Part shown: positions 30,527-41,564 of the stretch, piece by piece | Position numbering within the stretch: the first letter of the stretch is position 1 | Layout of the letters: each line of letters begins with the position of its first letter | DNA from: Drosophila persimilis | Lineage: Eukaryota > Arthropoda > Insecta > Diptera > Drosophilidae | DNA: 64,000 nt | Assembly: GCF_003286085.1 (NCBI RefSeq) | Contig: NW_020825408.1 | Coordinates: 1 to 64,000, forward strand | Reading direction: 5' to 3' | The notes under the pieces: model-generated | The model's database searches: none | What the model saw: only the letters and a program-made list of their open reading frames with translations | Told to the model about the DNA's origin: nothing | Program-made: the position numbers and the translations under genes

Positions 30527-31850
30527 ATGACTCGCAAAGTGAAGTCCCCAGGTACTCCGAGGCCCACCACAAGCTCCGCTGTTCGAAGACCAAATCGGTC
30601 CTGTTCTCGTCACCGGTCACACTTAAGGTGCCAGCGCGTACGCAAAGCAGTCCAAGCCATTCTCGACCCTCCCACACAATGGCTCAATCCGCCGCCACTG
30701 CCGCAATGGCTAAATTCGAAGCAGCATCACGCAAGCTTATGCATTTCGGAGAGCAAATAAACCTTCCGAATCCCAGCACTCCATCCGCCTCGCTTGCCAC
30801 GGTACGCCGTGACCAAATCCGAACCATGTGGGCCGAGGTTGAGGCAAAGCATAAGAACTGTTTCGCATTTGTGGCTGAAGATGGTCCGCAGGCTGAAGCT
30901 GACCTTCAATCCAAATTCGATGACTGCTTTACAGTGTACAGTGCGTTGCTGATCTCACTGATCAGCTCCAACAACCAGCAGTCCGTCCTTCTGCACAGCG
31001 AGATTTCCGCGGCGGCTGCAGACTCCCCCCATGCGGCATAGAAGTATTCGCTGGGGACTACGTCCACTGGCCTACGTTCCGAGACCTTTTTACTGCGATA
31101 CAAAATCCCAGGCTGTCTCCCGTGGAGAAGTTGTACCATCTCACCACTAAGACTAGTGGTGATCCGAAGGCCATAGTGGAAAAGTCTCCACTCACCAATG
31201 ACGGTTTCGAGGCGGCGTAGAATGCCCTTCGTGACCGGTACGAGAACAACAGGCTCCTTGTGACCAACCAGATAAACATCCTCCTTTCGTTGGCTTCCAT
31301 CGGTTCCGAGTCAAGTCGTGCTCTAAAGGAGCTTCTCAGCACGATCCAAGGGGTCTTAATCGCACTGGCCCACTCCAAGGTCTCAACCGAAAATTGGGAC
31401 AGCTTGCAGGTGACCTTTTGCGCCTCCAAATTTCGGAGGTTGACACGGGCTCGTGTGATGTCTGCTCGAAAGAGAATCACCCAATACGGCTATGCCCTCA
31501 CTTCCTCCAGATGATTGCTGATGCTCGTTCCAGCTACATCAAACAAAGACAGCTTTGTCTGAACTGCTTCACGCGAGGCCATCAGATCCGGGAATGCCAA
31601 AGTGTAGGTAACTGCAGTACTCGTGGGGACCGACACCACACGCTGCTGCACCGTGGCAATCCAATTTCGAGTGATTCTACTGTCGTACCAAATCCGAGCT
31701 CTTCCGACGCGCCGCCAAGCGTTCAAAATTATTTCGCCTCTGGCCAAAAAGCTCTCCTTCTGGGCACGGCAATCATTAATATTTGCCATCTGGGGACAAG
31801 TTTCCGCGCCCGCGCTCTAATCGACCCGGTATCCGATACAACGAGACAAG
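30527..31850 (+). pseudogene. BEL B copy 3, gag remnant
   Basis: It starts at the ATG at 30527, which reads MTRKVKSPG, but after about 20 codons a one-base loss (gctgttcg against gctggttcg in copy 2) moves the frame; 30484-31041 carries the rest of the N-terminal half. A TAG at 31039 ends it. Later blocks match copy 2: EKLYHLTTKTSG, CSKENHPIRLC and CLNCFTRGHQIREC. The protease start FRARALIDP survives near 31803, with PVSD in place of the expected active-site residues. It then runs into the 60 bp repeats. Confidence 0.8.
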
Positions 31851-31879
31851 TCGCGATCACGGCGGACGCCACTGGCTTT

Positions 31880-32030
31880 TCAGAACCAAAACCCAACAAC
31901 AACGACGCGGCAGCGGCCAAAGGGAGACGAGGAAAATACCGAGAACCAAAACCCAACAACAACGACGCAGCAGCGGCCAAAGAGAGACGAGGAAAACACC
32001 GGGACCCAGCGAGCCGCTGGCATCGACGCG
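31880..32030 (+). repeat. 60 bp tandem repeat at a BEL B deletion junction, copy 3
   Basis: About two and a half units of the 26559-26870 repeat, in the same position relative to gag and pol. The unit number differs between copies (about five against about two), so the array changes length readily. Confidence 0.8.
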
Positions 32031-32928
32031 GCAGCGGCCATACGTACGGCCATACACCATACGTAAATGGTGTTCCAATGAACCCGCTGCTTTGGAAGGC
32101 GTATCGGAGGCGGATCGCGAAAAGTTCCTTACCTTTCGTGACGGGACTGAAGTAACCAAGGCGCTTGGTCTAGTTTGGGATCCCACCACGGACAATCTTC
32201 TGTTTAGCTTCGCTCACGTCGGAACCGCTGCAGGCCCAATATCGAAGCGTTCGGTCCTGTCTACACTAGCTAGGTTCTACGATCCTCTAGGGCTCATCTC
32301 TTCCATCATCACAAAAGCTAAAATATTTATGCAGTCGCTATGGAACGAAAGCCTAAACTTGAATTGGGACGAAAGCCTGCCCCAAGATCTACATACGACT
32401 TGGATTGAGCTGACTTCGCAGTTGTCGATGGTTGAAAACTTTAAGTTTCCACGTTACGTGCTTCGGCAGCAAGCCAGATTAGAAATGCACGGTTTTTTTG
32501 AGGCGATCCAAGCAGCATATGGCGCCTGTGTATACATGCGTTCGGAAGCTCTTGGCATTGTGCAAAGTCATCTCTCATGCTCTAAATCCAGAGTCGTGCC
32601 CTTGAAAAGTAAACTATCCCCAAGCTTGAGCTATCCGCTGCCCTCGCATTAGCCGAACTAGTGTCCACCATAGTTAAGGCACTATCAGCTCCATACCAAA
32701 TACATTGCTGGTCGGATTCGTCCATAGCCCTTGCCTGGATTCGAGAATCACCATTGAATTTTAATATATTTGTTTCTAATCGAGTTCAGCGGATTCAGGA
32801 GCTCACCGCTGGAATGACTTGGCATCACGTGCCCACAAAGTTGAATCCTACCGACATCATATCACGTGGATCCACGCCCGCTGAACTAATGGATAGCAGC
32901 CTTTGGATCTCTGGACCACCATTCTTGC
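32031..32928 (+). pseudogene. BEL B copy 3, truncated pol remnant
   Basis: Frame 31783-32652 reads KWCSNEPAALEGVSE, TKALGLVWDPTTDNLL and RSVLSTLARFYDPLGLISS, the RT-to-RNase H connection. In RNase H the CDAS motif is changed to a FEAI reading (GFFEAIQAAYGACVY), so the first catalytic Asp is lost. The frame changes near 32610; 32661 onward gives HCWSDSSIALAWI and DIISRGST. BEL similarity stops at about 32928 in mid-gene (GPPFLR) and unrelated sequence begins. No LTR follows. Confidence 0.85.
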
Positions 32929-33806
32929 GGCCAACGGGACGAGAATCTCAGCTCACGAGCAGTGGGCGCAGTGGATCGCTCGTTGCACGTGGAATCTACG
33001 GGCCTCTCGGCGGATCCAGGATAAGTGATGAATCAGAGTGCTGACGCCTGCGATTTCCAGGCGGGTCGAAGAACTCCACTTTGCTGGTCACTCTTTGGTG
33101 CCGCAAACGTGGGGGTGCCTTAAGACGGCGTCTTTCCGAAGAGCTGGTCGGCAGTTTCCGCAGGAAATCTTTTGCTGCGCAAAAATACGAGTTAACTCTA
33201 TTATATATTCGTCCGGAGAATGAGGATCGACATTTATCTTACTGCAGTGGCAGCGGAATCCGTGGATGTTCACAGATTAATCCAGCCTCTGAACAACCCA
33301 CAGAAGAGGTTGCTCCCGCAGATAGGGCTACACTTATACACCTTCCGGCACTGTACACACTTTTGACTTTATTTAGTGTAATTCGGCGCGGATGGCAAAC
33401 TTTTCACTATTTAAAAAACACGTCTTGTTGGCTTGATTGTCGTACAGGAAAAGATCGAAGCCGGAAACTTGATCTGGCCGCAGGGTAGAAAGCGTACACA
33501 ACCAACTCCTACGAAAAATCGTGAAGGCTAGCAGGTACACAAGAAATCAAGTTATCCGAGATGCACACAACATTGACTCTGCGGAAGAAACCTTTGATAA
33601 AGCCAGCGGCAGGCTAGCAGCTTCACTATTTCGCCGTCCAAATCTGGATGCAAACAGACTCATCATGCTGCCCTTCATTCCTCAAAGGCTTGACCGGCCA
33701 AGATACACAAAGCAGCTGGAAACTCACTTTCGGCCTCTCCAACAACAACTCCTGCAGCAGGCAGCACAACAACAACTACTGCTGCCAACTTTAATCAGAA
33801 TAGTAG
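32929..33806. other. Unidentified sequence next to truncated BEL B
   Basis: I recognise no mobile-element domain here. Open frames exist on the plus strand (33081-33488, 33521-33811) but match nothing I know. The 33521 frame is somewhat protein-like (LIMLPFIPQRLDRPRYTKQ) and ends in a glutamine-rich run. Another frame over 33715-33890 gives a Ser/Thr/Asn-rich stretch. GC content resembles coding DNA more than the AT-rich elements around. It could be a decayed host-gene copy or an element family I do not know. Confidence 0.3.
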
Positions 33807-34252
33807 CTTGAAATTGAACAACAGCGCCAACTCCGGGAGTCCCAAGTCAAGGAAGCACTTGTCGAACGGAAACGCCTTGAACAAGAGCGTCGCATAGCCC
33901 TTGGTATCCCGCAAGAGAGACCCTCAATAATCTGGGTTAATCGTATGGCGCAATGACTCAGGAGAGGAGAAATGAATCGATTAGAAATGGCGAAGAAGAT
34001 TCGTTTTGAGCCCGAATACATACAAAGGCTCATAATGACTCCGCTTGAACCACACGAATTCGCTCCGCCTACTCCAGAGCAGCTTCTCGAAGAGCAGATG
34101 AAGTCCCTGCAGCAGCAACTTGAGAAGGAGCTCGCTGAAGAGATGGACATTTGCCGCCGAAGAAAGCCGAGCCCGCACAAATCCGCACCAGGAAGCCTCA
34201 TCTGTGTGTGTAGAAGCTGCACAACCAAAAGCTATGGCCACTCCAATACCTA
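33807..34252 (+). pseudogene. Unknown coding-like segment with charged coiled coil
   Basis: Family not recognised. One frame from 33807 to 34252 is open except for a single TGA at about 33954. Residues 3-33 form a Gln/Glu/Arg-rich helix (RQLRESQVKEALVERKR). This is followed by GIPQERPSIIWVNRMAQ, the stop, then MNRLEMAKKIRFEPEY, TPLEPHEFAPPTPEQL and a second heptad-like helix (EEQMKSLQQQLEKELAEE). The composition and helix-loop-helix pattern look like a cytoplasmic or nuclear structural protein, not a retroelement protein. If the TGA replaces CGA, the frame would run on. A decayed duplicate of a host gene is possible but unproven. Confidence 0.35.
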
Positions 34253-34873
34253 AAAGAAGACAAAATATCATCAATGCCAATCTGGATGGCAATAATTCTG
34301 CTTACCTTTATTTACAGGCAAATATCACAGCTACTGACGGCCTCTTGGTGCATCCAAGGCAAATCTAGCGCCCAGAAGTCCATCCGTTGGCCTGCCATCC
34401 TGCTGTAATTCCTATGGCTGCCTGCAGCGAGCGGCCTCCCACGCCATCTTCTATAAGGGCCTCGCCTACTGCCGGGATTGACCTGCGTATCCGGAATGAC
34501 TTTTTGGCAACTTCTCCGAATCCACTCCGCAGCCTGCAGCAGCCTATAGCTACTCAAAAACCTGAAAGAAGACGAAAAATCATCAATGCCAATCTGGATG
34601 GCAATAACTCTGCTTACTTCTATCTACAGGCAAACAGCACAGATACTGACGGCCTCCTGGTGAATCCACGGCTAAAGCGGAGGCGAGTAGTCCATCCGGT
34701 GGCCAGCCATCCTGTCCTCTGGCTGGGCGCAGCGAGCCGACTGCAATGCTCCCTTCTGCACCAGAAGGTGCCTCGTCCATTACCGATGCACATTTCCACC
34801 CCTGGAATCGCCTTTTGACTGGCTCGCCAAACCCGCACCGCAGTATATCCAGCATCCAACGAAGGCCTGTCCA
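34249..34873 (+). repeat. 312 bp tandem duplication of coding-like sequence
   Basis: Two units start at 34249 and 34561; the best-conserved part is about 110 bases (ccaatctggatggcaataa, tctgcttac, acaggcaaa). Both units read NANLDGNNSAY-YLQAN followed by TDGLLV in one frame. The period of 312 is 104 codons, so the frame is kept. Later parts diverge but share short Pro/Ser-rich blocks (SPNP, PTPSS/APEGASS). The second unit shifts frame near 34680 into 34746-35084. Shorter echoes (tgcagcagcct, 34939 and 35136) suggest more, older units. I do not recognise the protein. Confidence 0.5.
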
Positions 34874-36036
34874 ACAGTTACAACAGCCACTGGTGAATCT
34901 TCTTCTCATTGGCTTAATGCTGGATCCATGGCAGTTGCAGCAGCCTAATGACGTCACGTGGCATTTACTCAGACCGCTCCCAGGTCACCTTCTGAAATTT
35001 CACCGCCGTCCAGTGCGCCAATGGTGGAAAGGCGCACACCGAAAGGCACGCCCTCTGGAAGCATATAGGCGAAGCAATTTGTAACAATCGAATACTTACT
35101 CACTTACGGTGCGGCTTTATACTTCCCCTGAGACTGCAGCAGCCTGATGAAGTCACCGGGTCCTTTATTTTGACACCTGCTCAAGCCAACTTCTACAGAC
35201 TCAATTCCATCCAGTGAGCTGATGATAGAGGTTCATCCCTATATATATGTCCGCTGTAATTAAATTGGCAAAGAAATTATAATTAATACAGCTTCTATTT
35301 GATAAATTTATAATTTTATTACTTACAATGCAATTTCCAAATGTAAACAAGCGCACGTCGTTGCCAGAAAATGGTGATTTCTTGTAATTTAATGTGCCTT
35401 ATCCATTTCTCTGTAACATTATGTAGAGTTTCCCCACCATGTTAAGTAGTGGTTCCGCTATTAAAGGAACAGCTTTTAAAAATATTTGTAAAAGCGTTTA
35501 AATGTAAAATTTTGTAATTTTAATTGTAAAATTGCGGAAACAAATAAACTTAGCTGAGGGTCACTTGCTGTGGCCGATCAGTCCTATTGTGCTCGCGCCG
35601 TCGACACACAACCGGAAAACAACCCGAAAAAAGAAAAGTCGACACACAACCCGAAAAAAAAACTAAAAAACACACAATTGATAAAATCAATTAATAATTA
35701 AATCGCCCTAATTGTCCACACAATTTGTTAACGTTTTTCAAAGCTGTTCGTACGTGAGCGTTTTTATTTTCTGACTAATTTTACCGTGGTAAAATTTTTT
35801 ATGTAAAACCCGACGCGCATGTATAAGTATTGCGAGTGTTTGTTCCGTATATGTATACGCATTAACATACACTTGTATGCGCTGAATAGCTTAATACTTA
35901 CAAGACTTTTCGCGCCAAATTACACACCAATACACCGTCTATGTAAACGTATACGCGTATAATATAAATCCGTGTGCGCTGAACAGCTCTAATACTTATA
36001 AGATTACTCGCGCCCTATAATTTTACACCAATACCA
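34874..36036. other. AT-rich stretch without recognisable genes
   Basis: Up to about 35215 there are weak echoes of the 312 bp repeat. From 35220 the sequence is AT-rich with no significant ORF. From about 35590 there are cacacaacc-cgaaaaaa repeats (35605, 35645), and 35810-36030 has repeated gtatacgcg/cttataagattactcgcgcc motifs. The last part may be the leader of the LINE that begins at 36070. Confidence 0.4.
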
Positions 36037-36069
36037 ATGAAATCCCGCCTTAAAACAAATACTATCAAC

Positions 36070-37477
36070 ATGGCATCAAACCGGGATATGTGTGAGAAAG
36101 AGAAGTTGCCGCACCAGCAGCAACAGTACAACGCAGCAGACCAGAAGAACCTCACAGATTTTAAAATACCAGCCATCTATCTGCATGACGTTTCTAACAT
36201 CCAGCCTTTAATAGAATCCCTTAATAACGCACCAGGAGAACAAAATAAATTTACCACTACCAGGGTAAGGGGTAACAAAATCAAAATGGACTGCGGCGAT
36301 ATGGAAACCTACAACAGAGTCATGGCCAAACTGGATGCAGATAATATAAATATGCATACACACCAGCTGCGCAAGGAACGTGGCTACCGTATCATCTTGA
36401 GAAATCTGCATCACTCTACTCCTCCTCTACTCTACTCATAGACGCAGTCGCAAGCCGCTAAACATGTTTGAAGTTGAATTGGAACCAACTTTAGACAATT
36501 GCAATGACAGAATCCTATCACTGACTACTATGGGAATCCAGGAAATTTCAGTTGAACGACAAATGAGACGCATTGACCCTGTTCAATGCCATCGCTGCCA
36601 ATGCAACCCATCCCCAGCGTGCGCCGAGGCTAAGATCCCAAATCCTAAATGTGCCAATTGTGGGGAAGGACATGTTGCCAGCTATGGGGGCTGCAAGGCG
36701 TTTAGGCAAGCCCAGGCAACACTCAAATCCTACCGGGCGCACACTATTGCAAAACAGAAGCGGACAAACTGGCAGCACCAGAAGAACAACAACTCCACTC
36801 GGCAGAATGCAGCTTACAGCGGGGAAATTAACAAAAGCTTGAGATGGCAGCAGCGAAAACAAAAACACCACCTACCTAAACCACACCAAAACCAGCAGAA
36901 GCAGCAGCACAACAACAACAGCTCCCAGCCGACCAACAGGCAGAACGTTAACAAGGCTCCAAATCGCCAGCTTTTTAGTCAACTTTTCAGCAACAACAAT
37001 AAACTGTCTGTTGGCCAGTAGGAAAGCAACATCAACAGGGCCCCTCGCGGGCATCACCAGCAGCAGCGAAAGACACAAAAGCCTGCGCCGGCTAACCTGC
37101 AGCAACAACAAAACAACTCCCAACAGCCCACCATCAGCCGGTACACTAATAAGACGCCAAACCTCCAGCCTTTTAGCAACAAAAATCAACCATCCGATGA
37201 CCTTCAGGGCAACAGCATCAGCAGGCCACACCCCTCCTCACGTGGGCATCAACAACAGCAGCGAGAGTCACAGAAGCACGCCCCCCAACCACAGCGATAC
37301 CAGCAGCCTGGGGCCCCATATGTGAATGACCAGCTAAAGCAGGTGGTGCACCAAAATCTTCTCCTTGTAAGTGAAATGGGCAAAAAAATGGATGCCCTTA
37401 TAGATATATTGCATACTTTTATTAACTCAAATAAAGGACAAACTATTTCCACCGCTAATGACATTGCAAATGAATAA
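36070..37477 (+). pseudogene. Jockey-clade LINE ORF1 (gag-like)
   Basis: The ATG at 36070 (MASNRDM) is more likely the start than 36037. The first half carries the conserved block upstream of the knuckles in Jockey-type ORF1 (FKIPAIYLHDVSNIQPL, then GYRIILRNLHHST). After HHSTP the frame breaks near 36430. The frame from 36464 continues to 37477 with one TAG at 37019-37021. The first two zinc knuckles are reduced to CHRCQ plus an acidic stretch, and the third (CANCGEGHVASYGGC) is intact. The rest is rich in Gln, Asn and His. ORF1 would bind element RNA. It ends DIANE-stop, with the stop overlapping the ORF2 ATG by 8 bases. Confidence 0.75.
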
Positions 37478-39782
37478 TTACGCCGAAATACCGTATACTA
37501 CAAACACTACTACGGCCAACAATACAGCCAATCCTCTAGCTACTACCACCACAAATGTAAATACAAACGAGGGGGAACGTTGTGAGTTGCTGCGGACACC
37601 GCAACTCTAAGGTTATACCCGATACTAAGTCAGTATGGCTCTCCTCCGGCAGACGCCGCTAATATTTAACGACACGACAAAGAGTGCGTGCGAGAGAGAC
37701 AGAAAATCAGTCTGAGCGTGACGTCGGGCGCTGCGTAGCCACTGCAAATTGATTTGTTCCTTTTGGCTAAAAAAATGGTCTGATCTGATCCAGATTCAGC
37801 AATCTAATAGATATGGTCATTATCTATGATTCTGCGTTTTTAGTTTTCTCAAATCTGCAATATTGTGGATGCAACAGATTTTCGTCCTTTGTGGGGGCGG
37901 ATGGGGGTGGGGCGAAATTCTGAGATATACGTTTTATAGTGACATCTTAAAGGAGTGTGTGCACCAAATTTGGTTACTCTAGCCTTAATAGTCTCTGAGA
38001 TTTGTGGTTGCCTCAGATTTTCGTCCTTTGCGGGGGCGGAAGGGGGTGTGGCGAAATTTGGACAGGAAACGGTCAAGGTCCGATATCACAGGAGTGTGGA
38101 TACCAAATTTGGTTGCTCTGGCTTTTATAGGTTCTGAGATCCTTGAACTCATATTTTGCAATTGGCAAAACCGACCATGAAACCTGTGTGTTAGAGTGAG
38201 ACAGAGCGAGAAAGAGTGATATTGTTTTCGTGATTCTGGCTGTAATAATTATACGATCTGGTTCGGATTTTGCACTCTAGAAGATATAGTCATCTTCTAC
38301 GATTCTGCGTTTTTAGTTTTCTCGTATCGTCGAAATTGTGGATGCCACAGATTTTCGCCCTTTGTGGGGGCGGAAGTGGGCGGGGCAAAGTTTTGAAATA
38401 TTTTTGTAGCAGTGACATATCACAGAAGTCTGGATCCAAAACATCGTTGCTCTAGCTCTTATAGTCTTTGAGCATTAAGCGCTGAAGGGGACGGACAGAC
38501 GGACAGACGGACGGACGGACAGACGGACAGACGGACGGACGGACAGACGGACAGACAGACATGGCTCAATCGACTCGGCTATTGATGCTGATCAAGAATA
38601 TATATTCTTTATGGGGTCGGAAACGATTCCTTCTGCACGTTACACACATCCACTTTTATCACAAATCTAATATACCCCAATACTCATTTTGAGTATCGGG
38701 TATAAAAATAATTTAGCCCATACCACTACTGCTACTACAGGTGCCCAGTACAACAGCTCTCTCAAAATCGTTTATTGGAACGCCTGTGGTCTAAAAAACA
38801 AAATTTTGGAGTTAGAACTATTTATGCAGCGTAATAACGTGGACATAATGATAGTTATTGAAACCCGCATAACCTCAAATGACCCTACTACCACAATAAC
38901 AGGCAATCTAACCATAAATGACTACATACTGTATACTGCCTCACACCCTTCCTCCAGAAGGAAAGGTGGAGTAGCCATTTATGTCAAAATTGGTCTCAAG
39001 CACATTGCTCTTGAACCAATTACAGAAAATTTCTTGCAGTGTGCTCCCATCGCATTAACCACTAACAATAATGAAGTCATTGCTCTAGCGCCAATATATT
39101 GCCCGCCTCTGTTATGGTTCCAAATTTATAGTTTGCGGGGACTGGAACGCTAAGCACCCATGGTGGGGCAATTTGCGATCCTGTAAAAGAGGCAGAGTTT
39201 TAATGAACACGATCCACACAAACACCTGCTTAAATGTTTTGGCCACTGGGGGGAGCCACACACACCCATTTGATCAAAGAAAAAGGCCCTCCGCTATTGA
39301 TTTGGCAGTATATGCTGACATAAACTATGACAGAATTCACACATATTCAGCAGTTGATCTGCAATCTGCCCATGTTCCTATCTTCATTAACCTGGGCATC
39401 AGGGGCTCAACGACAGTCCCGGTAACAAATCGCCGACTACTACCAAGCAAAGCAAAAAACTCCAAGATTTCCTATCGCAGCATATCAATCTCAACATGGA
39501 AATAAACTCAGGAGAAGACATTGAGGACATTCTACTTAAATTAAAACATCTACAATGCAGCGACGGTTGCAACTTCGCTAATAAATCTGCGTTCTCACCC
39601 ACGCACAGGGCAACTGCCACTAGATAGGAAAACACAGAAACTATTAAGGCTCAAATGGTAGCATAAAAGGGAGCATATGCGCAGATCCACCTTGGAGACG
39701 CGAAGGTTATACAACGCAGCAAATCATCGGCTAAAAAAGGCCCTTCGTAAGGCTAAAAATAACCAGATCAATAACCTTTTAA
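37470..39782 (+). pseudogene. Jockey-clade LINE ORF2, endonuclease part, split by ISY copy 4
   Basis: ORF2 opens with the ATG at 37470 inside ATGAATAA, overlapping the ORF1 stop. A Thr/Asn-rich start runs to 37565, ISY copy 4 intervenes, and the frame resumes at 38707. The endonuclease landmarks are KIVYWNACGLKNK, a catalytic Glu in VIETRI, and RRKGGVAIYVK. After about 39118 the frame changes; CGDWNAKHPWWGN (catalytic Asp and Asn) is read in another phase, then 39173-39505 gives AIDLAVYADI and SAHVPIFINL. Several stops follow near 39505-39665. The RT domain is not present; ISY copy 5 starts at 39783. The enzyme would nick the target DNA. Confidence 0.75.
37566..38706 (-). mobile_element. ISY/DINE-1-like repeat, copy 4 (complete)
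   Basis: A full copy of about 1141 bp inside the start of LINE ORF2. The (GGAC/AGAC)n tract near 38492-38560 is longer than in other copies, which explains the extra length. Ends and hairpin as in copy 2. No target duplication beyond A's. Confidence 0.85.
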
Positions 39783-40752
39783 AACGAGGGGGAACGTTGT
39801 GAGTTGCTGCGGACACCGCAACTCTACGGTTATACCCGATACTAAGTCAGTATGGCTCTCCTCCGGCAGATGGCGCTAATATTTAACGACACGACAAAGA
39901 GTGCGTGCGAGAGAGACAGAAAATCAGTCTGAGCGTGACGTCGGGCGCTGCGTAGCCACTGCAAATTGATTTGTTCCTTTTGGCTATAAAAATGATCTGA
40001 TCTGATCCAGATTCAGCAATCTAATAGATATGGTCATTATCTATGATTCTGCGTTTTTAGTTTTCTCAAATCTGCAATATTGTGGATGCAACAGATTTTC
40101 GTCCTTTGTGTGGGCGGAAGGGGGTGTGGCGAAATTTGGACAGGAAACGGTCAAGGTCCGATATCACAGGAGTGTGGATACCAAATTTGGTTGCTCTGGC
40201 TTTTATAGGTTCTGAGATCCTTGAACTCATATTTTGCAATTGGCAAAACCGACCATGAAACCTGTGTGTTAGAGTGAGACAGAGCGAGAAAGAGTGATAT
40301 TGTTTTCGTGATTCTGGCTGTAATAATTATACGATCTGGTTCGGATTTTGCACTCTAGAAGATATAGTCATCTTCTACGATTCTGCGTTTTTAGTTTTCT
40401 CGTATCGTCGAAATTGTGGATGCCACAGATTTTCGCCCTTTGTGGGGGCGGAAGTGGGCGGGGCAAAGTTTTGAAATATTTTTGGAGCAGTGACATATCA
40501 CAGAAGTCTGGATCCAAAACATCGTTGCTCTAGCTCTTATAGTCTTTGAGCATTAGGCGCTGAAGGGGACGGACAGACGGACAGACGGACGGACGGACAG
40601 ACGGACAGACAGACATGGCTCAATCGACTCGGCTATTGATGCTGATCAAGATTATATATACTTTATGGGGTCGGAAACGATTCCTTCTGGACGTTACACA
40701 CATCCACTTTTACCACAAATCAAATATACCCCAATACTCATTTTGAGTATCG
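39783..40752 (-). mobile_element. ISY/DINE-1-like repeat, copy 5 (internal deletion)
   Basis: It starts acgagggggaacg and ends at gagtatcg, missing the last bases (ggtata). Compared with copy 2 it lacks about 150 bp: tcgtcctttgtg is joined directly to tgggcggaagggggtgtgg near 40108. The same joint occurs in copy 6. Confidence 0.85.
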
Positions 40753-40867
40753 ATCGAGTGCAGGTAGATATTCCCTCCGTCGATCGAAATTGGGTTAATT
40801 TATGGCGACAAGCTATAACCTATCTCGCGGAGTTGAGAGTATACGCAAGGAAGTTTATTTGCAGTTT
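40753..40867. other. Short spacer with a motif shared with 42690-42760
   Basis: A 115 bp piece between two ISY copies. The stretch gatcgaaat...tatggcgaca...gctataacctatctcgcgg resembles gatagaaat...tatggcaaaa...gctatcgcctgtctcgtgg at 42697-42747. Both could be pieces of one element's LTR or leader, split by ISY insertions. Confidence 0.35.
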
Positions 40868-41476
40868 TTATACCCAGAATCGTAGAGAATGACCATATCT
40901 TTTAGACCACAGAATCTGAATTGGATCGTATTATTATTATAGCCAGCATCAAGAAAACAATTTAATTTTTTCTCGCCCTGTCTCTCTCTAACACACAGGT
41001 TTCATGGTCGGTTTTGCCAATTGCAAAATATGAGTTCAAGGATCTCAGAACCTATAAAAGCCAGAGCAACCAAATTTGGTATCCACACTCCTGTGATATC
41101 GGACCTTGACCGTTTCCTGTCCAAATTTCGCCACACCCCCTTCCGCCCACACAAAGGACGAAAATCTGTTGCATCCACAATATTGCAGATTTGAGAAAAC
41201 TAAAAACGCAGAATCATAGATAACGACCATATCTATCAGATTGCTGAATCTGGATCAGATCAGATCATTTCTATAGCCAAAAGGAACAAATCAATTTGCA
41301 GTGGCTACGCAGCGCCCGACGTCACGCTCAGACTGATTTTCTGTCTCTCTCGCACGCACTCTTTGTCGTGTCGTTTAATATTAGCGGCGTCTGCCGGAGG
41401 AGAGCCATACTGACTTAGTATCGGTTATAACTGTAGAGTTGCGGTGTCCGCAGCAACTCACAACGTTCCCCCTTGT
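40868..41476 (+). mobile_element. ISY/DINE-1-like repeat, copy 6 (truncated, internal deletion)
   Basis: Opposite in orientation to copies 1-5. It begins tatacccagaatcg, lacking the (GTCY)n tract and about 350 bases of that end, and finishes at the hairpin end (caacgttcccccttgtt). It has the same roughly 150 bp internal deletion as copy 5, here at about 41145-41155. Its first 120 bases are closer to copy 7 than to copy 5. Confidence 0.8.
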
Positions 41477-41564
41477 TTATATTTTCTATCATCCTCCCAA
41501 CTATAAAGAGCGTCGTCGACTGTCGAAATCCTGAAGCTGTTAGAGTAAGCTCTTGGTCCAGTTT

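Noticed and set aside
33088..33273. Cys/His-containing minus-strand ORF (possible zinc finger)
   Set aside because: The spacing fits no known finger, and the frame has no continuation on either side.
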